Origin: Methanogenium sp. S4BF
Lineage (GTDB): Archaea; Halobacteriota; Methanomicrobia; Methanomicrobiales; Methanomicrobiaceae
Direction of reading: 5' to 3'
Assembly (NCBI RefSeq): GCF_029633965.1
Contig: NZ_CP091277.1
Coordinates: 1,981,940 to 2,045,939, forward strand
Length of the DNA: 64,000 nucleotides
A model generated the notes under the pieces. That model searched no databases. It had not been told where the DNA came from and saw only the letters and a list, made by a program, of their open reading frames with translations. This document shows, piece after piece, positions 44,419 to 52,899 of the stretch. Numbering within the stretch: the first letter of the stretch is position 1; every line of letters starts with the position of its first letter. A program made the position numbers and the translations under genes.

Positions 44419-44581
44419 TTGAACCCCGGTTCCCCAGGCTGAACATGGAAATATAACCGGGAAAAATGTATTTAGTCCGGTTTGGAAGGGATGCACTCCC
44501 TTCACCGCTGTTTTCAGGATGTGACGGCGCCTGCTGCCACATCCTTTTGGGTGTTTTTATCTGAGGAATGAGGAAATATGC

Positions 44582-45604
44582 TCAGATCGCCTTCAGGCCG
44601 AGCGCCTCATTGGTGATCCGAACCGACTCTTCTGCGGTGTCTGCCGCCTTCATCATCGCACGGATGGCGTCGATGTTTTCGACGACAACATCTGCCTCCT
44701 GGTGGATGGCCTGGAAGAGATAGAGCTCATTGTTTTTACCGACCGAGACTGAGTCCTCGTAGACACAGGACTCCCAGAGGTCACCACGTGGGCGGCCCAT
44801 GTCGGAGGCCAGTTCCCGGAGTTCTGCCGTGGATGTGATGCCTGAGGCGCCCTTCACAATGCCGATTCTCGGGTGTTTGCGAATCAAATCGAGGACGCCC
44901 TCACGGGTAGCCTCCTGAGCGAGCTCCATCCTGATCACATGCATGTGCATGAAGGTCGTCGGCACGATCATCGCTGTCGTCACGATATCGATGGACGGGA
45001 GGACGGTGTTCACATCCGGGCCGTGGTGGGACGGGATGGTGACCGGGTTTAAGACGATGGCATCAATAGGCCCCTTTTTGATGCCGCCGGGGTCAGACCC
45101 GCGCCGCACCATCGTCGCAAAGACCGATTTTACCCCATATGCCTCATCTGCAAGCTGGATGATGCGGCACAGGCCGGTCGTATTGCAGGATACCACCCGC
45201 ACAAAGTCAGCACCGTAGGCATCGCGGTAATTGCAGGATGAATTAAACGAGATCCCTGCGATCTCATGCTTTTCGCCGCCCTGCCAGATGGCCTTGACAT
45301 TGAAGAGCTCGTAGATTTTCCGGTTCTCCTTGCCCACACCGCCCGGCGTTGCGTCCACAACGACGTCGCACTTCTTGAGCATCTCCTCCACATCGCCTGC
45401 GACTGCAATGCCTGCCCGCTCAAAGGCCGGCTTCTTCTCAATATCTGCGATATAAAGGGGGTATCCCCGCTCGTTTGCGATATATGCCTCACCCGAGGGT
45501 CGTGTTTTGGAGACTCCGACCACTTCCATATCCGGCTGGGCGGCCACCGCGTCGGCCACCCGTTTGCCAATTGTTCCGTATCCGTTAATTGCGACTCTGA
45601 TCAT
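44582..45604 (-). CDS. gap: Type II (archaeal) glyceraldehyde-3-phosphate dehydrogenase
   Basis: A 340-residue enzyme oxidising glyceraldehyde-3-phosphate to 1,3-bisphosphoglycerate (or the reverse in gluconeogenesis) with NAD(P). The N-terminal Rossmann motif is INGYGTIGKRVADAV (6-20), the catalytic cysteine C140 is in SCNTTGLCR and the substrate segment is VRRGSDPGGIKKGP. The length and motifs are those of the archaeal family, distinct from bacterial GapA. It is monocistronic, with about 220 bp to the divergent zinc-ribbon gene. Confidence 0.96.
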   Translation of the reverse strand: MIRVAINGYGTIGKRVADAVAAQPDMEVVGVSKTRPSGEAYIANERGYPLYIADIEKKPAFERAGIAVAGDVEEMLKKCDVVVDATPGGVGKENRKIYELFNVKAIWQGGEKHEIAGISFNSSCNYRDAYGADFVRVVSCNTTGLCRIIQLADEAYGVKSVFATMVRRGSDPGGIKKGPIDAIVLNPVTIPSHHGPDVNTVLPSIDIVTTAMIVPTTFMHMHVIRMELAQEATREGVLDLIRKHPRIGIVKGASGITSTAELRELASDMGRPRGDLWESCVYEDSVSVGKNNELYLFQAIHQEADVVVENIDAIRAMMKAADTAEESVRITNEALGLKAI

Positions 45605-45826
45605 AGCTGCACACCTTCAGATGATACTCCCGGTGCAGGCATGTCCGCCCTTCAGCGGGGTATCCCTCGCACCCGTTGTCCCTCTCACCTGATTATTCAA
45701 TTGATACAGCGGGAATACAAAAAAAAGGTTCTCTTTGAATGAGACCGACTGGTGCCTGAGCAATAAAAATATTGAAGAGATCTGTGCTCATATTACTCCT
45801 TTGATTCAACAGCTGGGGGGTTTGGA

Positions 45827-46294
45827 ATAAAAAAGAGCGTATGTCCGCGATGCGGTGAACCGGTGCCGGAGGGGGGTACCATCTGCATGGTCTGCGGTCA
45901 GTCCCTGAAGAAGCGTTCGACGCTGCCAAGGGAAGTGATTCTGGTTGCTATTCTTGGAGTGGCTGCGATTATACTGGCATATCTGCTGTTTCCTGTTTTC
46001 TTTGGTGCAACAGTCGTGACAAGCACCGGAAATGTCAGTTTTGTTGTGACCCTTGCAGACGGGAGTCTGTCCGTTGAGTACGGAGGGACAGAGGACGGCA
46101 GGGATGTGGCAGAGCTGCAGATTGCGCTGCTTGCAGAAGGGGGCAGGTCGTCGCAGATTTTCTCCTTTAAAAATCCACAACCTGACACGGTGCTTGGTCC
46201 GGTAGAGACCGGCACCACGGGAAGGCCGGTTGGTGTCTATTATGTTGCTGTCTATGCCGATGGTACGGAAACTAGTAATACCATTCCCATCTGA
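45827..46294 (+). CDS. Zinc-ribbon membrane protein with non-canonical start
   Basis: The protein reads IKKSVCPRCGEPVPEGG, then CMVCGQSL: a complete double-CxxC zinc ribbon, then a membrane helix (about 36-57, EVILVAILGVAAIILAYLLF) and an exterior domain of about 85 residues. The first cysteine pair lies upstream of the first standard in-frame start (GTG 45863), and no ATG/GTG/TTG exists between there and the stop at 45773. I therefore place the start at the ATA at 45827, preceded by a G-run at 45815-45820 with 6-base spacing; CTG at 45782 is the other option. It resembles other archaeal zinc-ribbon/one-TM proteins of unknown role. Confidence 0.65.
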   Translation: MKKSVCPRCGEPVPEGGTICMVCGQSLKKRSTLPREVILVAILGVAAIILAYLLFPVFFGATVVTSTGNVSFVVTLADGSLSVEYGGTEDGRDVAELQIALLAEGGRSSQIFSFKNPQPDTVLGPVETGTTGRPVGVYYVAVYADGTETSNTIPI

Positions 46295-46329
46295 AGGAAT
46301 GGTGAGATGTATGGTGAAGGAGACAGGAC

Positions 46330-46845
46330 ATGGTGGCAGGGGGTACAGACCATGAATATGCAATCTGGGTGACCCGGGATGAGCTCGGGAAGAAAAAGGA
46401 GATCCACCTCGAAGGGAAGATGATCACCTTCAGAATTCCTGAACAGATTGATGGGCACGCAGTGCTGCGCCTGAAAGGGCTTGGCTACCGGAACGGGTCA
46501 GAGAACGGCAATCTGCTTGTCCGGATTAATCTTATGGAAGAGAACCGCGGGTCGGAGTGGTCATCCTTCCGCGGCAGCCGGCAGCGTTCATCCTCCGGTG
46601 GTGGATTTGGACGGTTCCCGTGGATGAATCCCTCACCGGCTCAGGACGGGCGGCATGAAACGGGTGCTCCCTTCACGCCAAAAAAGGCGGTGAACGACCC
46701 TATGCAGCAGAGGCGGGCAGGGTTTCTGATCGCCGGTTCCGGTCTGGTGCTGGTATCAGGAGGATATCTGGGTATTCTGCCTGTATCCGCATGGGCAGGA
46801 GCTGTCATTGTTGCGGCAGGCATCATCCTCGCCTTTTTTGCCTGA
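46330..46845 (+). CDS. Membrane protein with DnaJ C-terminal-like domain, no J domain
   Basis: A 171-residue protein. Residues about 9-68 read like the substrate-binding beta domain of DnaJ/Hsp40: ITFRIPEQIDGHAVLRLKGLG, NGNLLVRINL. The J domain and zinc fingers are absent. A Gly/Ser/Pro-rich linker follows, then two adjacent hydrophobic helices (about 129-171). It may tether peptide binding to the membrane. The gene follows the zinc-ribbon protein by 35 bp and may be co-transcribed. Confidence 0.65.
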   Translation: MVAGGTDHEYAIWVTRDELGKKKEIHLEGKMITFRIPEQIDGHAVLRLKGLGYRNGSENGNLLVRINLMEENRGSEWSSFRGSRQRSSSGGGFGRFPWMNPSPAQDGRHETGAPFTPKKAVNDPMQQRRAGFLIAGSGLVLVSGGYLGILPVSAWAGAVIVAAGIILAFFA

Positions 46846-47026
46846 TTGGATTTTATCCCCTGAAATTGGTGAATTCGGTATCAATATATTCCTGTTTCCC
46901 CCTGCCGAAGATGAGTGTTCGTTTCATGCACACAGGTTTTAAGTGATGTTTTGAATTGTCGCCCCGGGAGCTGTTCGCTCCCGTCCCAGGCAAATGGTGA
47001 TAAGATCTGGTATCAGAAAGGGTAGT

Positions 47027-47656
47027 ATGTCTGTTCAGATTGATACCGCATTCATCCCTGATCCCTCATTCCGGTCGTATCTGATCCTTGTGACCGCGTT
47101 TGGCATGCTGATCCCCGTCTTCTTCTTCGCATTCATGGTATTTGCGATAACAGAGGGGGCGGGCAGTGCGCTTGCAGTGATGGCGGGCATTTTTGCCGTG
47201 CTTGCTTTTACAGGCGGTCTCTGGGCCTTTCTGTATTATGATACCGTCTGCTACCTTCTCACGCCGACTGAGATGACCTGGGGCCGTGGAATCCTCTGGA
47301 AACAGACGGGCATTGTCCCCTACAATCGTATCACAAACGTCGACATCATCCAGGGTCCTGTGATGCGGGTCTTCGGGATATCAAATCTGCGTATCCAGAC
47401 CGCGGGCTACTCGGCAAATCAGATGGCGGAGATTAAACTCCAGGGTATTCGTGATCCTGAACCCCTCCGTGCCGTCATTATGGACTTTGTACGGTCCGGG
47501 CATCCGGTCGCAGCCGTCACCGGTGCGGAGAACACCGCGACCCCTGCGTTTGTCTCAGCCGCATCACCGTCCGGGCAGGCGGCCGATGCTTCCGTGCTCC
47601 GGGAACTCCGGGAGATTACAGCCGTTCTGAAGAGAATCGAAGAGAAGATGCAGTGA
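47027..47656 (+). CDS. bPH2-domain membrane protein
   Basis: A 209-residue protein from the ATG at 47027 (an in-frame ATG at 46994 is the alternative). Two hydrophobic helices (about 20-45 and 50-72) precede a bacterial/archaeal PH-like domain of the YdbS type with CYLLTPTEMTWGRGILWKQ, then VPYNRITNVDIIQGPVMRVFG and the LRIQTAG strand. A low-complexity linker and a C-terminal coiled coil (LRELREITAVLKRIEEKMQ) follow. YdbS-like proteins are envelope-associated; the function is not established. Confidence 0.82.
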   Translation: MSVQIDTAFIPDPSFRSYLILVTAFGMLIPVFFFAFMVFAITEGAGSALAVMAGIFAVLAFTGGLWAFLYYDTVCYLLTPTEMTWGRGILWKQTGIVPYNRITNVDIIQGPVMRVFGISNLRIQTAGYSANQMAEIKLQGIRDPEPLRAVIMDFVRSGHPVAAVTGAENTATPAFVSAASPSGQAADASVLRELREITAVLKRIEEKMQ

Positions 47657-47888
47657 ACAGAAAATATATTTCTGCCTCCCCTCTCTTCTTTTGCCGCCCG
47701 CCGTGTTATCATCTCCCCTCTCTCCTCTGATGTCATCTCTCCTTCTGCATCCGTCTTTTGTCTCACTAAGACCTCCAACCTTCGCAGGCTGGCATCGGCA
47801 GGAGAAAGAGAAAGGTGCAGGAGATGAGGTGCAGAATGCACCGGGGAAAGGAGAATGCTATTAGCACCGGCGGACAACCATTCTCATA

Positions 47889-49031
47889 ATGAGAGTATAT
47901 ATGAGAGTGGCGTTGCTGGTCTGCATGGCCCTGTTCCTTGTCTGCGGGGCTGCTGTGGCCATTCAGCCGCCGGACCTGAACCGGACGGTCACAATAAATG
48001 GTGCCGCTGAGGTGGCAGCCTTCATCGAATCGCCTGCTGCAGGCGGTTTTGTCGCGGCGGGTGCTGCAAAGGACAGCCCTGCGATCTGGTTTGTTGCAGA
48101 AAACGGGACAGTCACCGGAAATATGACTGTTGCTGTGGATAACGCTTCTGTTATCCGGTACATCCAGGAGGAGGGGGACGCGTACCTGGTCTTCAGCGAT
48201 ACCCACGACTTTGCAGGAGTCACTCCTGACGGTGAAATCCTGTGGACGTGGCATGTGCCTCTCGGAGAAGTCTCTTCAGTGGATGCAGTCCCTGAAGGTG
48301 GTATCATTGCTGCCGCAAACTACCTGCACCCGACCCTCTACCGGCTGGATGCAGACGGAACACCGCTCTGGAACAAGACCTATGCTGACACCTCGGGCGC
48401 CGGTCTCGGGCGGATCCAGTCGGTGAAGGCAGTAGAAGGCGGCTATATCGTGGCCGGCTATGCCACACCGGTGATTGCCTCCGGAGATGCGGTGGGACTG
48501 GTGATGTACCTCAGTGAGGATGGCACCGTGGTCTGGGAAGAGCGCTTTGGTGAGGAGGGCATTGGCTACGTGGTAAACATCAGTCCCCTTCCCGGCGGCG
48601 GGTATATCGCCCCTGCTCTCACTACGGAGGATGAGGCAGCTGTCCTCATTCTCAATGAAACCGGCGCAGCAGATCAGCTATTCTTCTATCCCAAACGGAT
48701 GGAACTGATCTACTATGCAGATGCGGCCCCCGGCGGCGGGTACTATCTGGTGGGATATGACGCCAGCCTGGTAAATGGTGAGCCGCAGTATCTCGTAATG
48801 GGTGTATCCCCGGATGGTGAGGAGGAATGGATGCAGTGGTTCGGAGATACCGGCATCCGGGCATTCGTCCCCCTCGGTGACGGGTTTGTGACCGGAGGAG
48901 AGAACGGGGAGATCTCTTTTTTTACCTTCCACAAGGCCGGAAAGGAGACTGATCTCTCGAATGCATGGATGTTTATCTTTGTTATTCTCGCAGGAATAAT
49001 CGCCGGATATCTTATTTACCGGCAACACTGA
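47889..49031 (+). CDS. Exported beta-propeller protein with C-terminal anchor
   Basis: A 380-residue protein with signal peptide (MRVALLVCMALFLVCGAA). The body consists of about seven blade-like repeats with GGYIVAGYA, GGGYIAPAL and GGGYYLVGYD motifs, as in PQQ-like or Delta-60 propellers; the W-x-x-x-F/Y spacing (ILWTWHVPLG, PLWNKTY, VVWEERFGEEG, EEWMQWFGDTG) is consistent. The C-terminal membrane helix (about 355-375) ends IYRQH. Cofactor binding is not indicated; it is probably an envelope interaction module. Confidence 0.78.
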   Translation: MRVYMRVALLVCMALFLVCGAAVAIQPPDLNRTVTINGAAEVAAFIESPAAGGFVAAGAAKDSPAIWFVAENGTVTGNMTVAVDNASVIRYIQEEGDAYLVFSDTHDFAGVTPDGEILWTWHVPLGEVSSVDAVPEGGIIAAANYLHPTLYRLDADGTPLWNKTYADTSGAGLGRIQSVKAVEGGYIVAGYATPVIASGDAVGLVMYLSEDGTVVWEERFGEEGIGYVVNISPLPGGGYIAPALTTEDEAAVLILNETGAADQLFFYPKRMELIYYADAAPGGGYYLVGYDASLVNGEPQYLVMGVSPDGEEEWMQWFGDTGIRAFVPLGDGFVTGGENGEISFFTFHKAGKETDLSNAWMFIFVILAGIIAGYLIYRQH

Positions 49032-49313
49032 GAACTTCCTTTATCCCCCTCTTTTTTTCTCCCGGCAGGCTATTGGTAGGCACTATCCGGGATTTTATCC
49101 GGTATGCTCTCTGGCCAGTATTGACTGAATGGCGATATATATTGAAATTCTCTGAATTCCTTCTGTTCATCATCTGTATTTCTCTCGGTTCCAATGGAAG
49201 GGTATTTGAGGGATTGAAGGAGAGGTTACATATACTCTATCGTATCTGTATGGGCCGGCGGATATTTCTCTGCTCCGTGTTTCATGCAGGTGCCAGTGAT
49301 CTAAGTGATTTCC
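49032..49313. other. Intergenic region upstream of the chemoreceptor
   Basis: 282 bp without a gene. Two TATA-like elements are seen, GATATATATTG (49134-49144) and TTACATATACT (about 49227-49237). The second would give a leader of about 55 bases for the receptor. Confidence 0.4.
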
Positions 49314-52300
49314 ATGTCGTTACAAATTATTGAAGATGCACTGCGGCGTGCACTGGACGGGGATTTTACGGCCCCACTCAGTCAGGCGGCCGCAGACCCC
49401 GAGACACAAAACCTTGTCGGGCTCGTGGAAAAAGCCATTGGAAAGATGCAGAAGTCTGCTGAGTATCAGGAGATGCTCCGCAGGGTTGACGAGTTCATTG
49501 CCAACTATCCGTATCCTCTGGCTATCTATGGCGCTGACGGTGCCTGTCTGATGCTTAATGATCATTACTGCGCCCTCTTCCGCGATTCGTGTGAGGCGCT
49601 GATGAAAAAGTCATTCTCAGACTTTGATATCACCATTCTTGGTGGTGACAGCCTGTTTGCATCCCATGACACCAAGAAGAACTCTGAGACCGACCTGTCG
49701 GTCACATGGAATGACGGGAGCAAAAACTACCTGAAACTCTACCAGGTGCCTGTCAGTGACGGAGCAGGGGACATCAGTGTAGTCTACCACATCTATCTGG
49801 ACCAGACCGAGGCCATCAGGGAGCAGGAAGAACTGAAAAAGTTCCAGAGGCGTGCTGATGCCTTCCTCCTGGAGAATCCGCAGGGGATTACCGTTCTTGC
49901 GGCAGACAAGCACCGCCTCGACCTGAACCAGGAGTACCAGCGTATCTGGCGCGGCGGCTACGATGAGCTGATGGCAAAGAAGCTCTACGACTTTAACATC
50001 ACTATCGTCGGCGGTGATGACTTCTACGCCTCATATGAGACGAAAAAGAAGGCTGTTACGGATATGGAGATTGCATGGGACAATGGAGAGAAGTCATATC
50101 TGCGTCTCTTCCAGACACCTATTCTCGATGACAACGGCGAAATTGATGTCAACTACTACATCTACCAGGACCTCACCAAGCAGCATGAGGAGATGGCGGA
50201 GATCGAGAGATTGCAGAGGCGTGCTGATGCCTTCCTTCTGGAGAATCCGCAGGGCATTACGGTCCTTGCAGCAGACAAGCACCGTCTCGACCTGAACCAG
50301 GAGTACCAGCGTATCTGGCGTGGTAGCTACGATGAACTGATGGCAAAGAAGCTCTACGACTTTAACATCAACATTGTCGGCGGCGATGACTTCTACGCCT
50401 CATACGAGACAAAGAAGAAGGCCGTTACGGATATGGAGATTGCATGGGACAATGGAGAGAAGTCGTACCTGCGTCTCTTCCAGACACCTATTCTCGATGA
50501 AAACGGCGATATTGACGTCAACTATTACATCTACCAGGACCTCACACAGCAGCACGAGGAGATGGAGGAAATAAAAACGCTTCAGAGGCGTGCAGACGCC
50601 TTCCTCCAGCAGAACCCGCAGGGAATCACCGTGCTTGCCCCTGACAAGCACCGCCTCGACCTGAACCAGGAATACCAGCGTATCTGGCGCGGGGGCTACA
50701 ACGAGCTGATGGCAAAGAAGCTCTACGACTTTAACATCAATATCGTCGGTGGTGATGACTTCTATGCCTCGTATGAGACGAAGAGGAAGGCCGTTACGGA
50801 TATGGAGATTAAGTGGAATAATGGGGAGAAGTCGTACCTGCGTCTCTTCCAGACACCTATTCTCGATGAAAACGGCGATATTGACGTCAACTACTACATC
50901 TATCAGGATCTCACACCGGAACGTTCTCTCTCACAGTTCCTTGACCGCGAGATCACCCGGCAGGAGGCAAACCTGACTCTCCTCGCCCATGGCGATATCA
51001 GTGGGTTTGACCTGACGGTCGGCGAAACCAATGAGTACACTGCTGAGGCAGGTGTCCTCTTCTCAGATATGAATGCAAGCCTCACCGCCGCACAAAAGGC
51101 CATTGAAGAGATGGTGGAGGACTTCGTCGGGACCATGAAGGCGATGCAGGGAGGAAACAGCAAGGCACGGGCACACCCTGACCAGTTTGAAGGTGTCTAT
51201 GCAGTCATCACCGAGGGATTAAATAATGTCCTTGAAACGGTGATGGTTCCGCTCAATGAGTCATACCGTGTCCTGAAGGAGTATGCAGATAAGGACTTCT
51301 CCAGACGGTTCAATGAGGACCTTCTGGTTGAAGGGGACTTCCTGAAACTGAAGACTGCCATCAACAATGTGGGCATCAATGTAGGCAGTGCCCTCAGCGA
51401 TGTGAAAACTGCTGTTGACAATGTCGACGCAAACATGGCCGATGCCTCCCGCGGTGTTGAGGAGATTGCAAAGGCGATGGAAGATGTGGCAGTATCCAGC
51501 CAGCAGTCATCTGAGGCATTCCGGCGCCAGCTTGAGACAGTTGAGGTCGTTGCGCGCGAGATATCTGATCTCTCAGCCTCGATTGAGGAGATCGCCTCCA
51601 CGTCACAGGAAGTGATGGCCCAGGCAGACCATGTTTCCCGCATGGGCAATGAGGCATCCGGGCTGGGCAGAGAAGCCAATAGTAAGATGAATGCGGTGGA
51701 GAAAATAGCAGAAGAGAGCGTCACTCAGATTGAGCAGCTCAACAAGAAGATGACTGAGATCTCAAAGATCGTCAAGCTCATCAATGACATCTCCAGCCAG
51801 ACAAATCTCCTTGCCCTGAATGCCGCGATTGAGGCTGCACGGGCCGGTGAACACGGCCGTGGATTTGCTGTCGTGGCAGGTGAGGTGAGAAATCTCGCTG
51901 CTGAGTCAAAGGCTGCGACAGACTCCATTGAAGAGCTTATTGAAGGCATCCAGCGTGACTCCAATACCACAGCGGTCTCCATGAAGTCTGCCTACAAAGA
52001 GATCCAGGCAAGTCTGGAGAGTGTCCATCAGGCCATTGCGTCCTTAAATGAGATCGTCACCGGCGCCCAGGAGGCATCCGAGGGCATCCATGAGATTGCC
52101 CGTGCGACAGATGATCAGGCAAGTGCGACAAACCGGGTGATGGAGAAGATGGAGGAGACGACGACCCTTACCAAGGAGAATATGTCCCGCATTGATGATG
52201 TCGCAGCGGTGACTGAGGAGGTGGCAGCTTCAACCGAAGAGGTTGGCAGCGGCACCTATGAAGTGACACGGATGACCGAGAAACTGCGGGCGATGGTCAG

Positions 52301-52319
52301 CGTATTCCGGACAGAGTGA
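49314..52319 (+). CDS. Soluble methyl-accepting chemotaxis protein with repeated PAS domains
   Basis: A 1001-residue receptor without membrane helices, hence a cytoplasmic sensor. After an N-terminal helix it has a divergent first PAS (about 60-175), three nearly identical 123-residue PAS units (about 179-547), and a HAMP-like/linker region (about 560-690). A methyl-accepting signalling domain follows with the conserved tip [20 protein letters not shown] and [14 protein letters not shown]. It would control CheA through CheW, encoded 13 bp downstream. The ATG at 49314 is preferred over the in-frame GTG at 49305. The ligand (possibly flavin or haem in PAS) is not predictable. Confidence 0.93.
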   Translation: MSLQIIEDALRRALDGDFTAPLSQAAADPETQNLVGLVEKAIGKMQKSAEYQEMLRRVDEFIANYPYPLAIYGADGACLMLNDHYCALFRDSCEALMKKSFSDFDITILGGDSLFASHDTKKNSETDLSVTWNDGSKNYLKLYQVPVSDGAGDISVVYHIYLDQTEAIREQEELKKFQRRADAFLLENPQGITVLAADKHRLDLNQEYQRIWRGGYDELMAKKLYDFNITIVGGDDFYASYETKKKAVTDMEIAWDNGEKSYLRLFQTPILDDNGEIDVNYYIYQDLTKQHEEMAEIERLQRRADAFLLENPQGITVLAADKHRLDLNQEYQRIWRGSYDELMAKKLYDFNINIVGGDDFYASYETKKKAVTDMEIAWDNGEKSYLRLFQTPILDENGDIDVNYYIYQDLTQQHEEMEEIKTLQRRADAFLQQNPQGITVLAPDKHRLDLNQEYQRIWRGGYNELMAKKLYDFNINIVGGDDFYASYETKRKAVTDMEIKWNNGEKSYLRLFQTPILDENGDIDVNYYIYQDLTPERSLSQFLDREITRQEANLTLLAHGDISGFDLTVGETNEYTAEAGVLFSDMNASLTAAQKAIEEMVEDFVGTMKAMQGGNSKARAHPDQFEGVYAVITEGLNNVLETVMVPLNESYRVLKEYADKDFSRRFNEDLLVEGDFLKLKTAINNVGINVGSALSDVKTAVDNVDANMADASRGVEEIAKAMEDVAVSSQQSSEAFRRQLETVEVVAREISDLSASIEEIASTSQEVMAQADHVSRMGNEASGLGREANSKMNAVEKIAEESVTQIEQLNKKMTEISKIVKLINDISSQTNLLALNAAIEAARAGEHGRGFAVVAGEVRNLAAESKAATDSIEELIEGIQRDSNTTAVSMKSAYKEIQASLESVHQAIASLNEIVTGAQEASEGIHEIARATDDQASATNRVMEKMEETTTLTKENMSRIDDVAAVTEEVAASTEEVGSGTYEVTRMTEKLRAMVSVFRTE
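49848..50954 (+). repeat. Three tandem 369-bp PAS repeats
   Basis: Units start at 49848, 50217 and 50586 (period 369 bp, 123 codons), each beginning RRADAFL and containing QGITVLA and [12 protein letters not shown]-like text. They are almost identical at DNA level, and identity is higher than expected if old, so unit homogenisation or recent amplification is likely. Confidence 0.93.
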
Positions 52320-52332
52320 GAGGGGGCAGTGA

Positions 52333-52794
52333 ATGTCAAAACTCACTGATGTTGTGGAATTCAGGATTGCAGACGGGTATTATGCAATCGATGTCCAGAT
52401 TGCCCGGGAGATAGTCGAGATGATGACGATCACTCCTATCCCACGGGCACCGGATTATATCACTGGTGTCACCAATCTCAGGGGAGAGGTCACCAATATC
52501 ATCAATCTCAGCAAACTGATAGGGCTCCCTGAGTCGGTTGCATCTGAGACGCAGAAGTTCATCGTCCTCATGCCGGATGCAGCACAGGGATCAAATGTTG
52601 GCATCATTGTTGATGATGTGTGCAGTGTGATGCAGGTGGATGAGAAGGATGTAGAGGCGCTTGGAGAGGGTCTCTCCAGCGATGTAACCGAGTATGTGAA
52701 GGGCATCATCAAGATGAAAGATGATGCCTCGGACACCATGCGCCTGATCATCTGGGTAGACATGCAGCGCGTGCTCTCCCAGATAATCTCCTGA
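52333..52794 (+). CDS. cheW: Chemotaxis coupling protein CheW
   Basis: A 153-residue CheW that links receptor and CheA. The motifs IARELVE-like (here IAREIVEMMTITPIPRAPDY), GVTNLRGEVTNIINLSKLIGLP and VGIIVDDVCSVMQV are present. It starts 13 bp after the receptor stop. No CheA is in the window, so the kinase must be elsewhere. Confidence 0.96.
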   Translation: MSKLTDVVEFRIADGYYAIDVQIAREIVEMMTITPIPRAPDYITGVTNLRGEVTNIINLSKLIGLPESVASETQKFIVLMPDAAQGSNVGIIVDDVCSVMQVDEKDVEALGEGLSSDVTEYVKGIIKMKDDASDTMRLIIWVDMQRVLSQIIS

Positions 52795-52803
52795 TTTTTT
52801 TTT
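52795..52803 (+). terminator. Oligo-T terminator after cheW
   Basis: A run of nine T immediately after the cheW stop codon, the classical archaeal intrinsic terminator pattern. Confidence 0.6.
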
Positions 52804-52899
52804 GAATCGTTATTTTTGGTTTAATTCTCAGATGGATACTATTATATGGCCATACGCAAATAATGGCCATTAATCGGGCATTAATCGGATGATTTATTT

